The position numbers were made by a program, and so were the translations under genes. The notes under the pieces were generated by a model. That model saw nothing but the letters and a program-made list of their open reading frames with translations, was not told where the DNA came from and did no database searches. Source: Rhodothermales bacterium (GTDB lineage Bacteria; Bacteroidota; Rhodothermia; Rhodothermales; JABDKH01). Taken from it: a DNA stretch of 34,528 nucleotides. Location: assembly GCA_013002165.1 (NCBI GenBank), contig JABDKO010000109.1:1-34528 (forward strand), read 5' to 3'. Below are positions 1 through 9,079 of the stretch, piece after piece. How positions within the stretch are numbered: the stretch's first letter is position 1; every line of letters begins with the position of its first letter.

Positions 1-76
1 GCACAACGATACCAGCACTTACTGGTTCCAGTTTTCTAGTATCGCGTGAATCATTTCCTCTCTTAATAGTAAGCCA

Positions 77-108
77 TTGACAGGAATGAGAGGATTGGCG
101 TACCTTTA
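77..108 (+). promoter_or_regulatory. candidate promoter of rpsT
   Basis: A TTGACA hexamer at 77-82 is followed 18 bases later by TACCTTTA at 101-108. The second element matches TAnnTTT of the Bacteroidota -7 box (TAnnTTTG) except for its last base. It lies about 45 bases ahead of the rpsT start. The call rests on motif reading only. Nothing else in bases 1-153 looks like a gene; a tail of an upstream reading frame cannot be excluded. Confidence 0.4.
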
Positions 109-153
109 ATGCTACCTTTTTGAGAAACACATTATTAAGTAAAGAGAGCCACG

Positions 154-405
154 ATGCCTCAGCACAAATCTGCAGAGAAAAGAGTTCGCCAGGCGGAAAC
201 GCGCCGGGAACGCAATCGGCAGCAGAAAAATACCGCTCGAACCCTCATGAAGAAACTTGAGGGAATGGAAGACAAGGAAACAGCTACGACGGCATTGAAC
301 GAAATCAAAGCCAAGCTGGATCGGCTCGGCTCGAAAGGTGTCTTCAAAAAGAATCAGGTCGCCAATTACAAAAGCCGACTCGAAAAGAAAGTAAACTCTC
401 TGTAG
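154..405 (+). CDS. rpsT: 30S ribosomal protein S20
   Basis: An 83-residue, very basic protein (MPQHKSAEKRVRQAE at the N terminus, KKNQVANYKSRLEKKV near the C terminus). It has the length, charge and two-helix pattern of bacterial S20, which binds 16S rRNA in the body of the 30S subunit and is needed for its assembly. The ATG follows an AAAGAGAG purine stretch that can serve as ribosome binding site. The gene stands alone: the next gene begins about 500 bases later, and a terminator hairpin begins inside the last codons. It also has its own candidate promoter, so it is probably monocistronic. The identification is firm from the sequence pattern. Confidence 0.95.
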   Translation: MPQHKSAEKRVRQAETRRERNRQQKNTARTLMKKLEGMEDKETATTALNEIKAKLDRLGSKGVFKKNQVANYKSRLEKKVNSL

Positions 406-427
406 GCAACTACCCTCGAGAGTTTTT
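393..427 (+). terminator. intrinsic terminator overlapping the rpsT stop codon
   Basis: AAACTCTC (393-400) pairs perfectly with GAGAGTTT (418-425). An inner GTAG-GCAA-CTAC hairpin lies at 402-413, and the 3' arm runs into TTTTT (423-427). The rpsT stop TAG (403-405) lies inside the hairpin loop region, so the stem uses the last two sense codons. Confidence 0.7.
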
Positions 428-565
428 GACTAAGCTGGATCTGGTGGGAAGAATGAATCTTTATCTTACCAGACTGGTGTAATAGTAAGTTGGGAGACAT
501 CGCCGTAGACGAAACACAGTGACCCACTAGTTGTTGTTTTCCGGTTAATTTGAAGCAATATAGTC

Positions 566-586
566 CGATTCTAATAGGTAGAATCG
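566..586. repeat. perfect 8-bp inverted repeat
   Basis: CGATTCTA (566-573) and TAGAATCG (579-586) are exact reverse complements around a 5-base loop. The sequence TGTGTTTTG follows. It could be a second weak terminator or a protein-binding dyad; the sequence does not decide. Confidence 0.5.
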
Positions 587-840
587 TGTGTTTTGACGAT
601 GACCCAGGCCGTTTTTGTTCTGCTCAAGAGTCTGAATAGTACCATATGACGCGCTCGTCGGTGTAAAGAGATGCGTAGATATGGCTAATTCTGGTTTAAA
701 TTGAGCCATTTTTTTGGTTTTTTACGGGCAATTTCAGAATTTTGCCCAGCCGTTGGAAGAGATTTTTTTGCAGTCTCTGCCTATCCACTGAAATACTGTT
801 TTGATTTGCACTGACAGGGGCTTCATCCGTCGCGCGATCG

Positions 841-871
841 TTGTCATCTTTCAGCAAACATCTTACATAAT
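841..871 (+). promoter_or_regulatory. candidate promoter of the OmpA/PKD gene
   Basis: TTGTCA at 841-846 is followed by TACATAAT at 864-871. This gives a 17-base spacer to TACATA or 19 bases to CATAAT. A start of transcription near 878 would give a short leader that includes the GAGG ribosome binding site at 889-892. Confidence 0.4.
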
Positions 872-902
872 GACTAGCCGCATAAATCGAGGTAACACGC
901 TC

Positions 903-2405
903 ATGAAAAAGCGCATAGTGACGTCGGCTGTATTTGCATTCGCCATGCTTCTGTCGGTGACAGGAACCGCGCTTGCCCAGTCGGTACACTACGAAGATGC
1001 CATCTACATCAAACCCCGTATTGGTTTCGACTACTACTCGGGCGATCGTGATGCCAACCCTAATGATGAGTTCTCACGAGTCATCGAACTCAGAGGACTC
1101 AACTTCGGTGCAGAGATCGGATACCAGGTGACTCGTCGCCTCGGAATCGGCGTTCTCGGCACTTACGGAAATTTCTCACCACTGGATACACAGAATCATC
1201 CTACACTTGTACCACCACTTGATAGTGGCGCCAGTGAAAACCGGTTCACAGCGCACATTGTCGCTCCGATCCAGCTAGCTCCGAACGGACGAATCTCTCC
1301 CTACATTGTGCCCGGTATCGGCATCGTCGGCGGAACGATCGATGATAATCGAGGAAGCAATATTGGCCTTGCGCCAATGCTCGGTGTCGGTGTCAATGTC
1401 TCGGCTTCCGAAAGACTCGGAATCTTCCTTGAACTGGACGGTCTCGTAACGCTCCCGGATGACACCTTTGACGGTGTTGAGTCCGGCGACTCGAACTACG
1501 ATGTCGTTGGTATCTCGTCGATAGGTTTCCGATACAACTTGCGTCCTCCATTCGTACCTGTAAGCGTCCTGACGATCAATGGTCCAAGCACCATCGACGC
1601 TGGCGACGATGGTACCTACGAAGCATCAACTAATCCTGATGCATCGCAGCCGGTTGACTACATGTGGGACTTCGGTGATGGAACGACTGCTTCCGGAATG
1701 GTCGCAACACACTCGTTTGCCACACCTGGAACATACACCGTGTCGTTCACTGCTTCGAACAAGAAAAGCAGCGACACGCGGACGATGACAGTCCAGGCCG
1801 AACGACCCGTTACGCGTCCGTCAATCACGTCGATAACGATGAACCCGCCAACTCCGGACACGGAGACAGCTGTTCAATTCGGCGCCAACATCGGTGGTGA
1901 CGGTCCGTTCACGTACAGATGGGACTTCGGCGATGGAACGACTTCGACGTCGGCCAATCCAAGTCACACGTACACGACACCTGGAACCTATACGGTGACA
2001 GCCACGGCGACCAACTCAGCCGGTTCAGACACGCGTACTTCAACTATTACTGTTGTACCTGTCGAGGTCGACTTCTGTGACACTGTAGTAGATCTTAACT
2101 CTGCATTCTTTGGACGTAACTCGAGCACACTTAATGCTGATGCTCAGGCAGCGCTCCAGGATAACCTGCAGATCTTGACGGATTGCCCGAACATGAATGC
2201 TCGAATCGAAGGATTCGCGGCACCGGGTGAAAGAAGTGGTACGAGACTCTCTGAGGCACGTGCCAGAGCCGTTGAGCAGTTCTACATCGATAATGGTGTC
2301 GCCGCCAGCCGCCTGACGGCTGCCGGAATGGGCACTGTATCGGGCGTCAGTCGCAAAGAAGGACTGAGCCAGTATCGCAGAGCTGATTCGCTTCCAGTTC
2401 GCTAG
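903..2405 (+). CDS. OmpA-family outer-membrane protein with two PKD domains
   Basis: A 500-residue exported protein. Residues 1-25 form a signal peptide (MKKRIVTSAVFAFAMLL, cleavage after ALA). About 28-215 is a beta-barrel-like region of alternating strands. PKD domains lie at about 225-298 and 307-385, each with WDFGDGTT and a PGTYTV strand. About 390-500 is an OmpA-like peptidoglycan-associated domain (TRLSEARARAVEQFY, then SQYRRADSL). The ATG at 903 was preferred over an in-frame start at 801 because it has GAGG at 889-892 and directly begins the signal peptide. The expected role is to tie the outer membrane to peptidoglycan, with the PKD domains as periplasmic or surface spacers. The OmpA domain is unusual: the stretch equivalent to the usual GHTD reads EGFAAPGER, so the diaminopimelate-binding aspartate is not where expected, although the arginine of LSxxRA is kept. 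Confidence 0.88.
   Translation: MKKRIVTSAVFAFAMLLSVTGTALAQSVHYEDAIYIKPRIGFDYYSGDRDANPNDEFSRVIELRGLNFGAEIGYQVTRRLGIGVLGTYGNFSPLDTQNHPTLVPPLDSGASENRFTAHIVAPIQLAPNGRISPYIVPGIGIVGGTIDDNRGSNIGLAPMLGVGVNVSASERLGIFLELDGLVTLPDDTFDGVESGDSNYDVVGISSIGFRYNLRPPFVPVSVLTINGPSTIDAGDDGTYEASTNPDASQPVDYMWDFGDGTTASGMVATHSFATPGTYTVSFTASNKKSSDTRTMTVQAERPVTRPSITSITMNPPTPDTETAVQFGANIGGDGPFTYRWDFGDGTTSTSANPSHTYTTPGTYTVTATATNSAGSDTRTSTITVVPVEVDFCDTVVDLNSAFFGRNSSTLNADAQAALQDNLQILTDCPNMNARIEGFAAPGERSGTRLSEARARAVEQFYIDNGVAASRLTAAGMGTVSGVSRKEGLSQYRRADSLPVR
1665..1943 (+). repeat. 24-base direct repeat encoding the PKD signature
   Basis: Bases 1665-1688 and 1920-1943 are identical except for one third-codon-position change (GGT/GGC). 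Both encode WDFGDGTT. The repeat is 255 bases apart and matches the PKD domain period, which points to tandem domain duplication. Confidence 0.7.
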
Positions 2406-2426
2406 ACGAACTAAGCATCTTCTTGC

Positions 2427-2464
2427 AAAAAGGACCTGTCGCTGTCGCGGCAGGTCCTTTTTTT
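2427..2464 (+). terminator. strong intrinsic terminator after the OmpA gene
   Basis: AAAAAGGACCTG (2427-2438) pairs with CAGGTCCTTTTT (2451-2462). The stem extends through TCGC/GCGG around a TGTC loop, and a T run follows. This is the clearest rho-independent terminator in the window. Confidence 0.9.
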
Positions 2465-2524
2465 GTTTGTCAGAAAATACCCGCAGCAGTCAGTTTCGTA
2501 CTTTACTTCTGAACGAAACAGCAT

Positions 2525-3481
2525 GTGCAATTGGATATCCCGGCAAAAACCAGACTCTTGAAAAAGCAGGCGTCGGACATGGGTTTCGATGCCTGCGGTG
2601 TTGCCAGAGCTGAAACACTGGACAGGGAAGCCGCTCGCCTGGAGGAGTGGCTGGAGCGCGGCTTCAACGGCACTATGAATTGGATGGAGGAAAACGCTCA
2701 CCTTCGCGCTGATCCACGTCTGCTTTTTCCGGGAGCGCGTTCGATAGTCTCCGTCCTTCAGTCATACCACCAGGAAGGCGATCAACCCGAAGATCCGGCT
2801 GCGGGAAGAATCAGCAGGTATGCATGGAATAAGGACTACCATCGGATCCTCAGAAAAAAACTGTCCAGGCTTCTGCAATGGATGGACGCTCATATCGGAC
2901 CTGTGAAAGGTCGTGCATTTGTCGACTCTGCGCCCTTCATGGATAAGGCATGGGCTCAACGTGCCGGGCTCGGCTGGATTGGCAAACACTCCAATCTGAT
3001 CAGCACTGAACATGGATCCTATTTCTTTATCGCTGAGCTTATCGTAGATATTGAGCTATCATACGACCAGCCCGTTCTGGATCACTGCGGTTCGTGTACA
3101 CGCTGTATCGATGCCTGCCCGACGCAAGCCATCGTGCAGCCGTACGTAGTCGATGGCTCCCGGTGCATATCATATCTGACGATCGAGCACCGCGAGGACG
3201 ACATCGATCCAGAGCTCCAGTCACAGACCGGCAACTGGATATTCGGCTGCGATGTCTGTCAGGAAGTCTGTCCGTGGAACAAGTTTTCAACCCCGACCAC
3301 GGAAGAGCGCTTTCGACTTGCCGATAATCGTCACCAAACCAGACTGGCTGACTGGGCTGAAATGGACGAGCAAGAGTTTGAGGATGTTTTCGCCGGTAGT
3401 GCCGTCAAACGAACGGGATACTCCGGCTTCCAGCGAAACGTTAGAGTGGCACTGATGAATGCCGGAGAACGGCACACTTAG
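2525..3481 (+). CDS. queG: epoxyqueuosine reductase
   Basis: A 318-residue cytoplasmic iron-sulfur protein of the QueG family. This cobalamin-dependent enzyme performs the last step of queuosine synthesis in tRNA, reducing epoxyqueuosine. Visible features are the N-terminal GFDACGVARAE block, the family core VDSAPFMDKAWAQRAGLG with the catalytic aspartate at about 134, and eight ferredoxin-type cysteines at 188, 191, 194, 198, 214, 242, 245 and 249 (CGSCTRCIDACP and CDVCQEVCPWN), enough for two 4Fe-4S clusters. The length is slightly shorter than E. coli QueG; the C-terminal HEAT-like part is reduced. The start is a GTG; an ATG two bases upstream is out of frame. There is no strong Shine-Dalgarno. 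The gene converges with the histidine kinase across an 8-base gap. Confidence 0.93.
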   Translation: MQLDIPAKTRLLKKQASDMGFDACGVARAETLDREAARLEEWLERGFNGTMNWMEENAHLRADPRLLFPGARSIVSVLQSYHQEGDQPEDPAAGRISRYAWNKDYHRILRKKLSRLLQWMDAHIGPVKGRAFVDSAPFMDKAWAQRAGLGWIGKHSNLISTEHGSYFFIAELIVDIELSYDQPVLDHCGSCTRCIDACPTQAIVQPYVVDGSRCISYLTIEHREDDIDPELQSQTGNWIFGCDVCQEVCPWNKFSTPTTEERFRLADNRHQTRLADWAEMDEQEFEDVFAGSAVKRTGYSGFQRNVRVALMNAGERHT

Positions 3482-3485
3482 AAAG

Positions 3486-3516
3486 GTTTTCAGATTGGCA
3501 GTTCCAAACTGAAAAC
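3486..3516. terminator. hairpin between convergent queG and histidine kinase genes
   Basis: GTTTTCAG (3486-3493) pairs with CTGAAAAC (3509-3516), and TTGG/CCAA extends the stem inside after an A-A mismatch, around a 5-base loop. It straddles the end of the kinase gene and sits just after the queG stop. It lacks a real U tract on either strand, so termination in both directions is a guess from position. Confidence 0.45.
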
Positions 3517-5334
3517 GGAGCCACCCTCGGGACGATTCCTCGCTGAGATTGAACCTCCCATCAAGCGAACAACGCGATCGACCATTGCCAGTCCGATACC
3601 TGCACCGTCGTAGTCCCTGTTCAATCTGCTATCCACCTGTTCCAGAGGATTGAAAAGGGTAGCAATCGACTCGTCATCAATCCCGATGCCTGTATCTACA
3701 ACTCTGATGACCGCATTCTTTTCATCTACGTCTAACTCTAGAGTAGTCGAACCTTCTCGCGTGAACTTCAGTGCGTTGTCCAGCAGGATGCCGATGACCT
3801 GGCCAAGGCGCCTGGAGTCTCCTTCTATTTCGGGAGGTGAATTTATTATTTTGACAGATAGATCGAGTCCTTTAGAGGAAAATCCGGGGGTGTGTTGCTT
3901 GATGACGGCATCTGCTACCTTAAGCAAATCTACGGGTGCCCGGTCCATCGTGATCATCCCGGCGTCAATCAGAGCCATATCAAAAAGCGTATCCACCAGC
4001 CCTAAAACGCCTGTCGCCCGATTATGAATAGCCTCGGCAAACTCGAGCAACACGCCGGGAATCTCTGCTCCCGATTCGCTCAACTCGTTTACTTCCTGAA
4101 GTAACAGATCTGAGTAGCCGCTGATAGTTCCAAGCGGTTGCCGGAGCTCATGACTCATCGTCGAGATAAATGCGGCTTTGCGAGATGCCGACTCGACGGC
4201 CTCCTTTCTTGCCTCTTCGATTATTCGCTCGGCATGCTTCTGGCTGGTGCGATCTTCGATAAGTATGACCCCACCGGCTACATCGCCATCCTCCTGGACG
4301 ATTGCAGATCCACGAAGTGCTAAGACGTAGTCTCCTCCATGGGATGCGAATGAGATATCCTCAATCGTAAACGTGGTACCCTCTTCGAGCATCGTTTGAA
4401 CTGCTCCAACAAACGTATTCGACAGAGTAGTCAGGTACGTGAAATGGTGTCCCAGCCACGAGTCATCGGGATCTTCTCCCGTGAGCTGTCTCAATGCATG
4501 GTTCTCCATCACAATCTGTCCTGCAGCGTCAAGCAGGACCATCCCCACTGGACTTTGCTCAACGAAAGTTCGGTAGAGTACTCCAGACGAAAAAGGGTCG
4601 TGGAAGGCCCGCGATTCTTCCGAGTCCAGGCCGGCAATGTCAATATATCCGTCGTGGTCAGAAGCATCAGTGGAGTACAGGTACAGGATAGCTGTCCTTT
4701 GTTCGCCGGCTGTATCTGTATACCGGACACTAGTATTTGCAGAGCCGTTCTCTGCCAGTCTCTGTATTGCTTCGTCGAGCTTCCAAAGGTCGCTGTCGAG
4801 GATGATTTCTCTCCACAGACTTCCTCCTACTGGATCCCGACCGAAGAACTTTCGGGCGTACTGGTTTGCGAATTCAACAATGCCAAGCCGGTTCGATCGT
4901 GTAATTGCTACGGGAATCTGATCGACCACTTCCTGGAACGGGCTTAAGGTCTGGGACGAACTCACGTCGAACCCAAACAACAGGCAGGGTTGCCCCGAAC
5001 CGCGCGAAACACCCACGACGTAGATCCCCTCCTGCCCTATCGGTAATCGCATAGGTGTTCCGTCGGGCAAGTTCTTGATCGCACTTGTTATGGGAGCTGA
5101 CAGACGATCATTCTTCTTCCATCCCAGTAGACTCACTGCGAGCTCATTGATATCGAGCACCACTCCACCGCGGCTTACCTCGGCGACGCCGACGCTGCTG
5201 GCGTCTGACAGTCGAGGAAGATTTTGCGTACTTGACGCGGAAATTATTTTCCGATCTGCCAGGTTCATCCCTGAAACTGATTTGAAAAAGGACTTGGGGT
5301 TATTCTCCACGTCCTCAAACAAGAATGGGACCAA
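3490..5334 (-). CDS. soluble PAS-domain sensor histidine kinase
   Basis: A 614-residue histidine kinase without transmembrane segments or signal peptide, so probably a cytoplasmic sensor. PAS-like regions are at about 45-125, 133-235 and 250-362. A short coiled linker (about 365-388) leads to a HisKA dimerisation domain with phospho-acceptor His395 in SHELRQPLG. The catalytic domain has the N box (LLDNALKF, Asn520), G1 box (VVDTGIGI, Asp547) and G2 box (GAGIGLAMV, about 577-585). No receiver domain and no adjacent response regulator is present, so its partner is unknown. The frame opens at a TTG immediately after the MFS stop codon, which suggests coupled translation; in-frame GTG (about residue 9) and ATG (residue 23) are alternative starts. 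The signal sensed cannot be inferred. Confidence 0.9.
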   Translation of the reverse strand: MVPFLFEDVENNPKSFFKSVSGMNLADRKIISASSTQNLPRLSDASSVGVAEVSRGGVVLDINELAVSLLGWKKNDRLSAPITSAIKNLPDGTPMRLPIGQEGIYVVGVSRGSGQPCLLFGFDVSSSQTLSPFQEVVDQIPVAITRSNRLGIVEFANQYARKFFGRDPVGGSLWREIILDSDLWKLDEAIQRLAENGSANTSVRYTDTAGEQRTAILYLYSTDASDHDGYIDIAGLDSEESRAFHDPFSSGVLYRTFVEQSPVGMVLLDAAGQIVMENHALRQLTGEDPDDSWLGHHFTYLTTLSNTFVGAVQTMLEEGTTFTIEDISFASHGGDYVLALRGSAIVQEDGDVAGGVILIEDRTSQKHAERIIEEARKEAVESASRKAAFISTMSHELRQPLGTISGYSDLLLQEVNELSESGAEIPGVLLEFAEAIHNRATGVLGLVDTLFDMALIDAGMITMDRAPVDLLKVADAVIKQHTPGFSSKGLDLSVKIINSPPEIEGDSRRLGQVIGILLDNALKFTREGSTTLELDVDEKNAVIRVVDTGIGIDDESIATLFNPLEQVDSRLNRDYDGAGIGLAMVDRVVRLMGGSISARNRPEGGSVFSLELPI

Positions 5335-6567
5335 CTAGCGGCGCAGGATCCAAACGGTCCATAATGCGCCGGTTACGGTCATCGTAGCGGCAAAAACAAT
5401 GATGGCCTGGCGGATGGACAGTATTTCATATTGCAACGCAAGGGCCGCCACAAGCGTGGATACAGTCTCTGCGACCAGAACCAGAAGCATTTCAGTAGCA
5501 AATACGCGCCCGCGAAACCGGTCCTCGACTTTCTCCTGCAATGTTACGGAAGACAGTACCCACGTGGCTCCCGAAGTTGAGTGTGCAATGCCTACCAGAA
5601 ACGCTATAGGAATCGTCCAGGCGAGCAAGCCAAAAAGCAGGTATGCGAGGCCACTACTTACCACGCAAATCCCGAGCAGCGGCGGCCACCGCGATCTGTC
5701 CGTAACCCAGGCACGCGCAAGAACAGGACCCACACCTGTACCGATACCGCGCGCTGCAAACAAAACCCCGATTCCAATTTCGGGAGAACCTTCGATCAGC
5801 TGCTGCCCGGCAAGTGCCAGCATGTATACCAGACCACCTCCTGCAATAGCCCAGGTAGCCTTCGTTGTCGCGATCTTGCCGCAGAATCGATTCTGCCTGA
5901 GATACTCCCATCCTGCCCTGACTTCCCGTAGCGACTGTCGCCAGAAACGCCCGGTGATTGTTGAAATACTCTGTGGTATTTCCGTTCTGAAAATGAACCA
6001 CGCAGATACCAGATATGTCACGGAATCGATAACGAAAACGTCTCGCGGTCCCACGATATCGGTTGCGAGTCCGCCGATAGCAGCACCCAGAGCAAGCATG
6101 ACGGACCAGCTGATCGACATTATTGCATTGGCAGTCAGGAGCTCGGTTTTCGAAGTTACGTTTGGTATGGAAGCAGATTGTGCGGGATGGAAGACGGCAC
6201 TGATTATCACCTGTACCGTGGTCAACACATAGACGAGGTAGATCTTCGACGAGTCATCGACAAGTAGTAATCCGAGAACTGTCACCGAACGCAAGACATC
6301 GCAGACAATCATGATGCGACGGCGATCAAAACGGTCGACCAGGTAACCGGCGAAGGGAGATGCAATTGCCCCCGGAAGCATTTTGGTAACGAAGATCAGC
6401 CCAACAGCAAATGGCGATCCGGTGAGCTCTTCGACGAGTGCGATGAGAGCAATGAAGTTGAACCAGTCGCCCAGAAGTGAAACGACGTTACCCAGCCACA
6501 GTCGCCGAAAGTTTATGTTTCCGGAGATTAACTCCAGGTATCCGGGCTGGCGGGAATCGGATGTCAC
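5335..6567 (-). CDS. major facilitator superfamily transporter, EntS/MFS_3-like
   Basis: A 410-residue, strongly hydrophobic protein with about twelve membrane segments. It carries the MFS loop signature between segments 2 and 3 ([14 protein letters not shown]). The N-terminal pattern ([20 protein letters not shown]) resembles the group containing enterobactin exporter EntS and macrolide efflux proteins. It is probably a proton-driven exporter in the inner membrane; the substrate is not inferable. The start is a GTG whose bases overlap the lysS stop by four (GTGA), and its own stop abuts the kinase start. This indicates an lysS-MFS-kinase transcript with translational coupling. Confidence 0.85.
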   Translation of the reverse strand: MTSDSRQPGYLELISGNINFRRLWLGNVVSLLGDWFNFIALIALVEELTGSPFAVGLIFVTKMLPGAIASPFAGYLVDRFDRRRIMIVCDVLRSVTVLGLLLVDDSSKIYLVYVLTTVQVIISAVFHPAQSASIPNVTSKTELLTANAIMSISWSVMLALGAAIGGLATDIVGPRDVFVIDSVTYLVSAWFIFRTEIPQSISTITGRFWRQSLREVRAGWEYLRQNRFCGKIATTKATWAIAGGGLVYMLALAGQQLIEGSPEIGIGVLFAARGIGTGVGPVLARAWVTDRSRWPPLLGICVVSSGLAYLLFGLLAWTIPIAFLVGIAHSTSGATWVLSSVTLQEKVEDRFRGRVFATEMLLVLVAETVSTLVAALALQYEILSIRQAIIVFAATMTVTGALWTVWILRR

Positions 6568-8102
6568 TCAGATTCTTCGTGCTCCACCAACTCGGGACGA
6601 AGCAGTGGGAAAAGGATGACATCACGAATCGACTTCTGTCCGGTAACGAGCATTGCCAGCCTGTCAATCCCCACTCCCAGACCGGCCGTTGGAGGCATCC
6701 CGTATTCAAGCGCGCGGATGTAGTCATCGTCGAGTTGCATTGCCTCTTCATCGCCTCCTGCGAGAAGTGCTGCCTGATCTTCAAACCTGCTTCGCTGATC
6801 TAGCGGATCGTTCAACTCGCTGAATGCATTGCATAACTCTTTACCATTGCAAATCGCCTCAAATCTCTCAACGAGTCCTTCTTTCGATCGATGTCGCTTT
6901 GCCAGGGGACTGAGTTCAATCGGGTAGTCGGTAATGAAGGTCGGCTGGATCAATTTCGGCTCGACGTGTTCACCAAAAATCTCATCGATAATCTTTCCGG
7001 AACCCATCGATTTGTCGACGGCTATCCCTAATCCGTCTGCGATCGATGCAAGCTCTTCTCTCGTTTTTCCACCAATATCGTGTCCCGTTTCTTGTTGAAT
7101 AGCTTCAATCATCGGGATCCTCTTCCATGGCCGCTTGAACGAAATTGTTTTACCATCCACCTGGATTTCCGTCGAACCGCGAACAGCCAAAACAGCATGC
7201 TCGACCATCTCCTCAACAAGATCCATCATCCACAGGTAATCCTTGTAGGCTACATAAACCTCCAGCATGGTAAATTCAGGATTGTGATAACGACTCAATC
7301 CCTCGTTTCTGAAATCTTTTGAGATTTCGTACACACCGTCGAAGCCTCCAACGATCAAACGTTTCAGATAGAGTTCGTCAGCGATCCGCAGATACAACTG
7401 CATGTCCAGCGCATTATGGTGCGTCGTGAAGGGTCGGGCCGTAGCACCACCGTAAATCGGCTGAAGCACCGGAGTTTCAACCTCAACCATATCCCGCTCA
7501 TCAAGAAATGACCGGATGGCGGACACCATTCTGGCGCGTTCCTTGAAGACTTGTTTTACATCCTCGTGGAGAATGAGATCAACATATCTCTGTCGATACC
7601 TGAATTCCTTGTCAACAACTTCGTTATAGACATGACCGTCGCTCTCCTTTTCGATTGGCAAGGGTCGAATCGCTTTGGCCAGCAGAGTCATTTCCTCGAC
7701 GTGGACGCTTACTTCTCCAAGTTTAGTCCTGAAGGCGAAACCCGTGATACCAACGATGTCGCCGATATCAAGCAGTTTTTTGAAAACAGTGTTATACCAT
7801 CCTTCTGGGAGGTCGTCGCGACGAACGTAAACCTGAATATCTCCCGACGAATCCCTAAGGTGAAAGAAAGATGCTTTCCCCATGACCCGCTTGGATATAA
7901 TCCTGCCGGCCAGTGAGACACGCAGCGGTGTTTCCACCTCGCCGTTTTCATCGGGTTGGTGACGGCCATCGTCAAATGCCACAAGCACATCCGCTGCATG
8001 GGAATCCACTTCCCATTTGTACGGATATGCATTGATGCCAAGCTTGCTTAGTTCGTTGAGTTCTTCAAGTCGGCGCTGTTCTTGTTCGGACCGGTCCGTC
8101 AT
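6564..8102 (-). CDS. lysS: lysyl-tRNA synthetase, class II
   Basis: A 512-residue class II synthetase that charges tRNA-Lys. An OB-fold anticodon-binding domain fills about 62-150. The catalytic domain follows, with motif 1 ([18 protein letters not shown], about 198-215), motif 2 ([19 protein letters not shown], about 263-281) and motif 3 ([15 protein letters not shown], about 474-488, Arg481). The length is normal. It lies 14 bases downstream of the cyclophilin lipoprotein gene and overlaps the MFS gene by four bases, so the three or four genes are probably cotranscribed. The start ATG agrees with the family N terminus. Confidence 0.96.
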   Translation of the reverse strand: MTDRSEQEQRRLEELNELSKLGINAYPYKWEVDSHAADVLVAFDDGRHQPDENGEVETPLRVSLAGRIISKRVMGKASFFHLRDSSGDIQVYVRRDDLPEGWYNTVFKKLLDIGDIVGITGFAFRTKLGEVSVHVEEMTLLAKAIRPLPIEKESDGHVYNEVVDKEFRYRQRYVDLILHEDVKQVFKERARMVSAIRSFLDERDMVEVETPVLQPIYGGATARPFTTHHNALDMQLYLRIADELYLKRLIVGGFDGVYEISKDFRNEGLSRYHNPEFTMLEVYVAYKDYLWMMDLVEEMVEHAVLAVRGSTEIQVDGKTISFKRPWKRIPMIEAIQQETGHDIGGKTREELASIADGLGIAVDKSMGSGKIIDEIFGEHVEPKLIQPTFITDYPIELSPLAKRHRSKEGLVERFEAICNGKELCNAFSELNDPLDQRSRFEDQAALLAGGDEEAMQLDDDYIRALEYGMPPTAGLGVGIDRLAMLVTGQKSIRDVILFPLLRPELVEHEESE

Positions 8103-8116
8103 GCGAGTCGTGCGGA

Positions 8117-8935
8117 TTAGTTGGCTGAGGGTTCGTAGTCCTCTAGAGCGACGATCGTCATATCGATGTCTTCGACAGGCCTGTCAATCACAGCAGGGTG
8201 TGCCGGGTCGCCGCTTTTGCGAGCGGTAGGCGCCTGTGCAATCTGGTCCAGTACATCGAATCCCTCTACCAGTTCGCCGAAAACAGTGTACTGCATATCA
8301 AGCGACGGCGTCCCTCCAACAGTCGTGTATATTTCGCGGAATTCCTCAGGGTATGAGAATCCATCAACTACGTCACCGAGCTGCTTCTCGATACGCTCGA
8401 GCATGTCCTCTGGATATACCTGTCCCTGCACAATGTAGAACTGACTGCCACTTGATTCGCGCTCTGGATTTATTTGATCTCCCGTCCGGGCTGCAGCCAG
8501 GGCACCTTTTTTATGAAATAAAGGAGCTTGTATTTCTGCAGGAACAGTATAGCCGGGACCGCCCTGGCCGTCATTCATCGGGTCGTCATCCTTCGAATTA
8601 GGATCTCCACCCTGTATCATAAAACTCTCGATGACACGGTGGAATTTTGTGCCATCATAATAGTTCTGTGCAACCAGCTTCTTGAAGTTGTCTCGGTGGG
8701 CAGGTGTGTCATCGTACAGGCGGATAACCATGTCTCCATTCGGAGTAATGATCTTGAAATAGTTGGTCGCAGGTAGCATTATCTCTTCGTCCGGGTTTAT
8801 CGTTTGCTCTGCCGACTGGCCTTCATCAGGTTCCTCACTACTGGCGGTGGATTCTGACTCCGGGTTATTTGCACACCCAACAAGTGCCGCTATTGACAGC
8901 ACGATTATGAAAAAGTTGGTGTTAATATGGTTCAC
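8117..8935 (-). CDS. cyclophilin-type peptidyl-prolyl isomerase lipoprotein
   Basis: A 272-residue protein with a hydrophobic N terminus ending in the lipobox LVGC (Cys21), then an acidic Ser/Glu-rich linker and a cyclophilin domain from about residue 58. Cyclophilin landmarks are KFHRVI with the catalytic arginine, MIQGGDP, and [10 protein letters not shown]. As a lipoprotein it should catalyse proline isomerisation in folding envelope proteins in the periplasm. The domain carries an insertion of about 40 residues between the SGSQFYI strand and YTVFGEL, seen also in other Bacteroidota cyclophilins. The start is a GTG; no ATG occurs before the lipobox, and the N region is short of positive charge, so a slightly upstream start remains possible. 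It probably leads the lysS operon. Confidence 0.88.
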   Translation of the reverse strand: MNHINTNFFIIVLSIAALVGCANNPESESTASSEEPDEGQSAEQTINPDEEIMLPATNYFKIITPNGDMVIRLYDDTPAHRDNFKKLVAQNYYDGTKFHRVIESFMIQGGDPNSKDDDPMNDGQGGPGYTVPAEIQAPLFHKKGALAAARTGDQINPERESSGSQFYIVQGQVYPEDMLERIEKQLGDVVDGFSYPEEFREIYTTVGGTPSLDMQYTVFGELVEGFDVLDQIAQAPTARKSGDPAHPAVIDRPVEDIDMTIVALEDYEPSAN

Positions 8936-9079
8936 GGCTAGATATAAAATTGTTCTTGGAAATCTTGTTTTGCACGTTGGCCAATCTATCGGGACCGACC
9001 AACCAAAGCACTCTAAAAATACCCAATAAGGGCAATAAACGATGGCAATTCGTGTTTGGAATCGGCTAATTCTACTGAT

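Larger units (their letters stand above)
406..902. other. 497-base spacer between rpsT and the OmpA gene
   Basis: No convincing gene is seen. The spacer holds the end of the rpsT terminator, an imperfect dyad (TCTGGT 440-445 / ACCAGA 468-473), a perfect 8-bp inverted repeat at 566-586, a GGGCAA/TTGCCC pair (726-731 / 742-747) and T-rich stretches at about 710-723. The promoter candidate for the OmpA gene is at 841-871. A reading frame can be opened upstream to 801 in the OmpA frame, and another on the opposite strand (696-989), but neither has a ribosome binding site or recognisable protein features. No tRNA-like or rRNA-like sequence is present. Confidence 0.6.

Noticed and set aside
801-902. 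N-terminal extension of the OmpA/PKD protein
   Set aside because: The extension would place 34 non-signal residues before a clear signal peptide. The ATG at 903 has a GAGG site, and the candidate promoter lies inside the extension.
696-989. 97-codon minus-strand open frame in the rpsT-ompA spacer
   Set aside because: It overlaps the OmpA signal-peptide codons in antisense, with basic, unstructured composition and no ribosome binding site.
4396-4947. 183-codon open frame on the plus strand
   Set aside because: It is antisense to the histidine kinase gene, whose PAS and kinase motifs are clear; its own protein shows no family pattern.
5399-6232. 277-codon open frame on the plus strand
   Set aside because: It lies entirely antisense to the MFS transporter gene, has Ser/Thr/Arg-rich shadow composition, no ribosome binding site and no recognisable domain.
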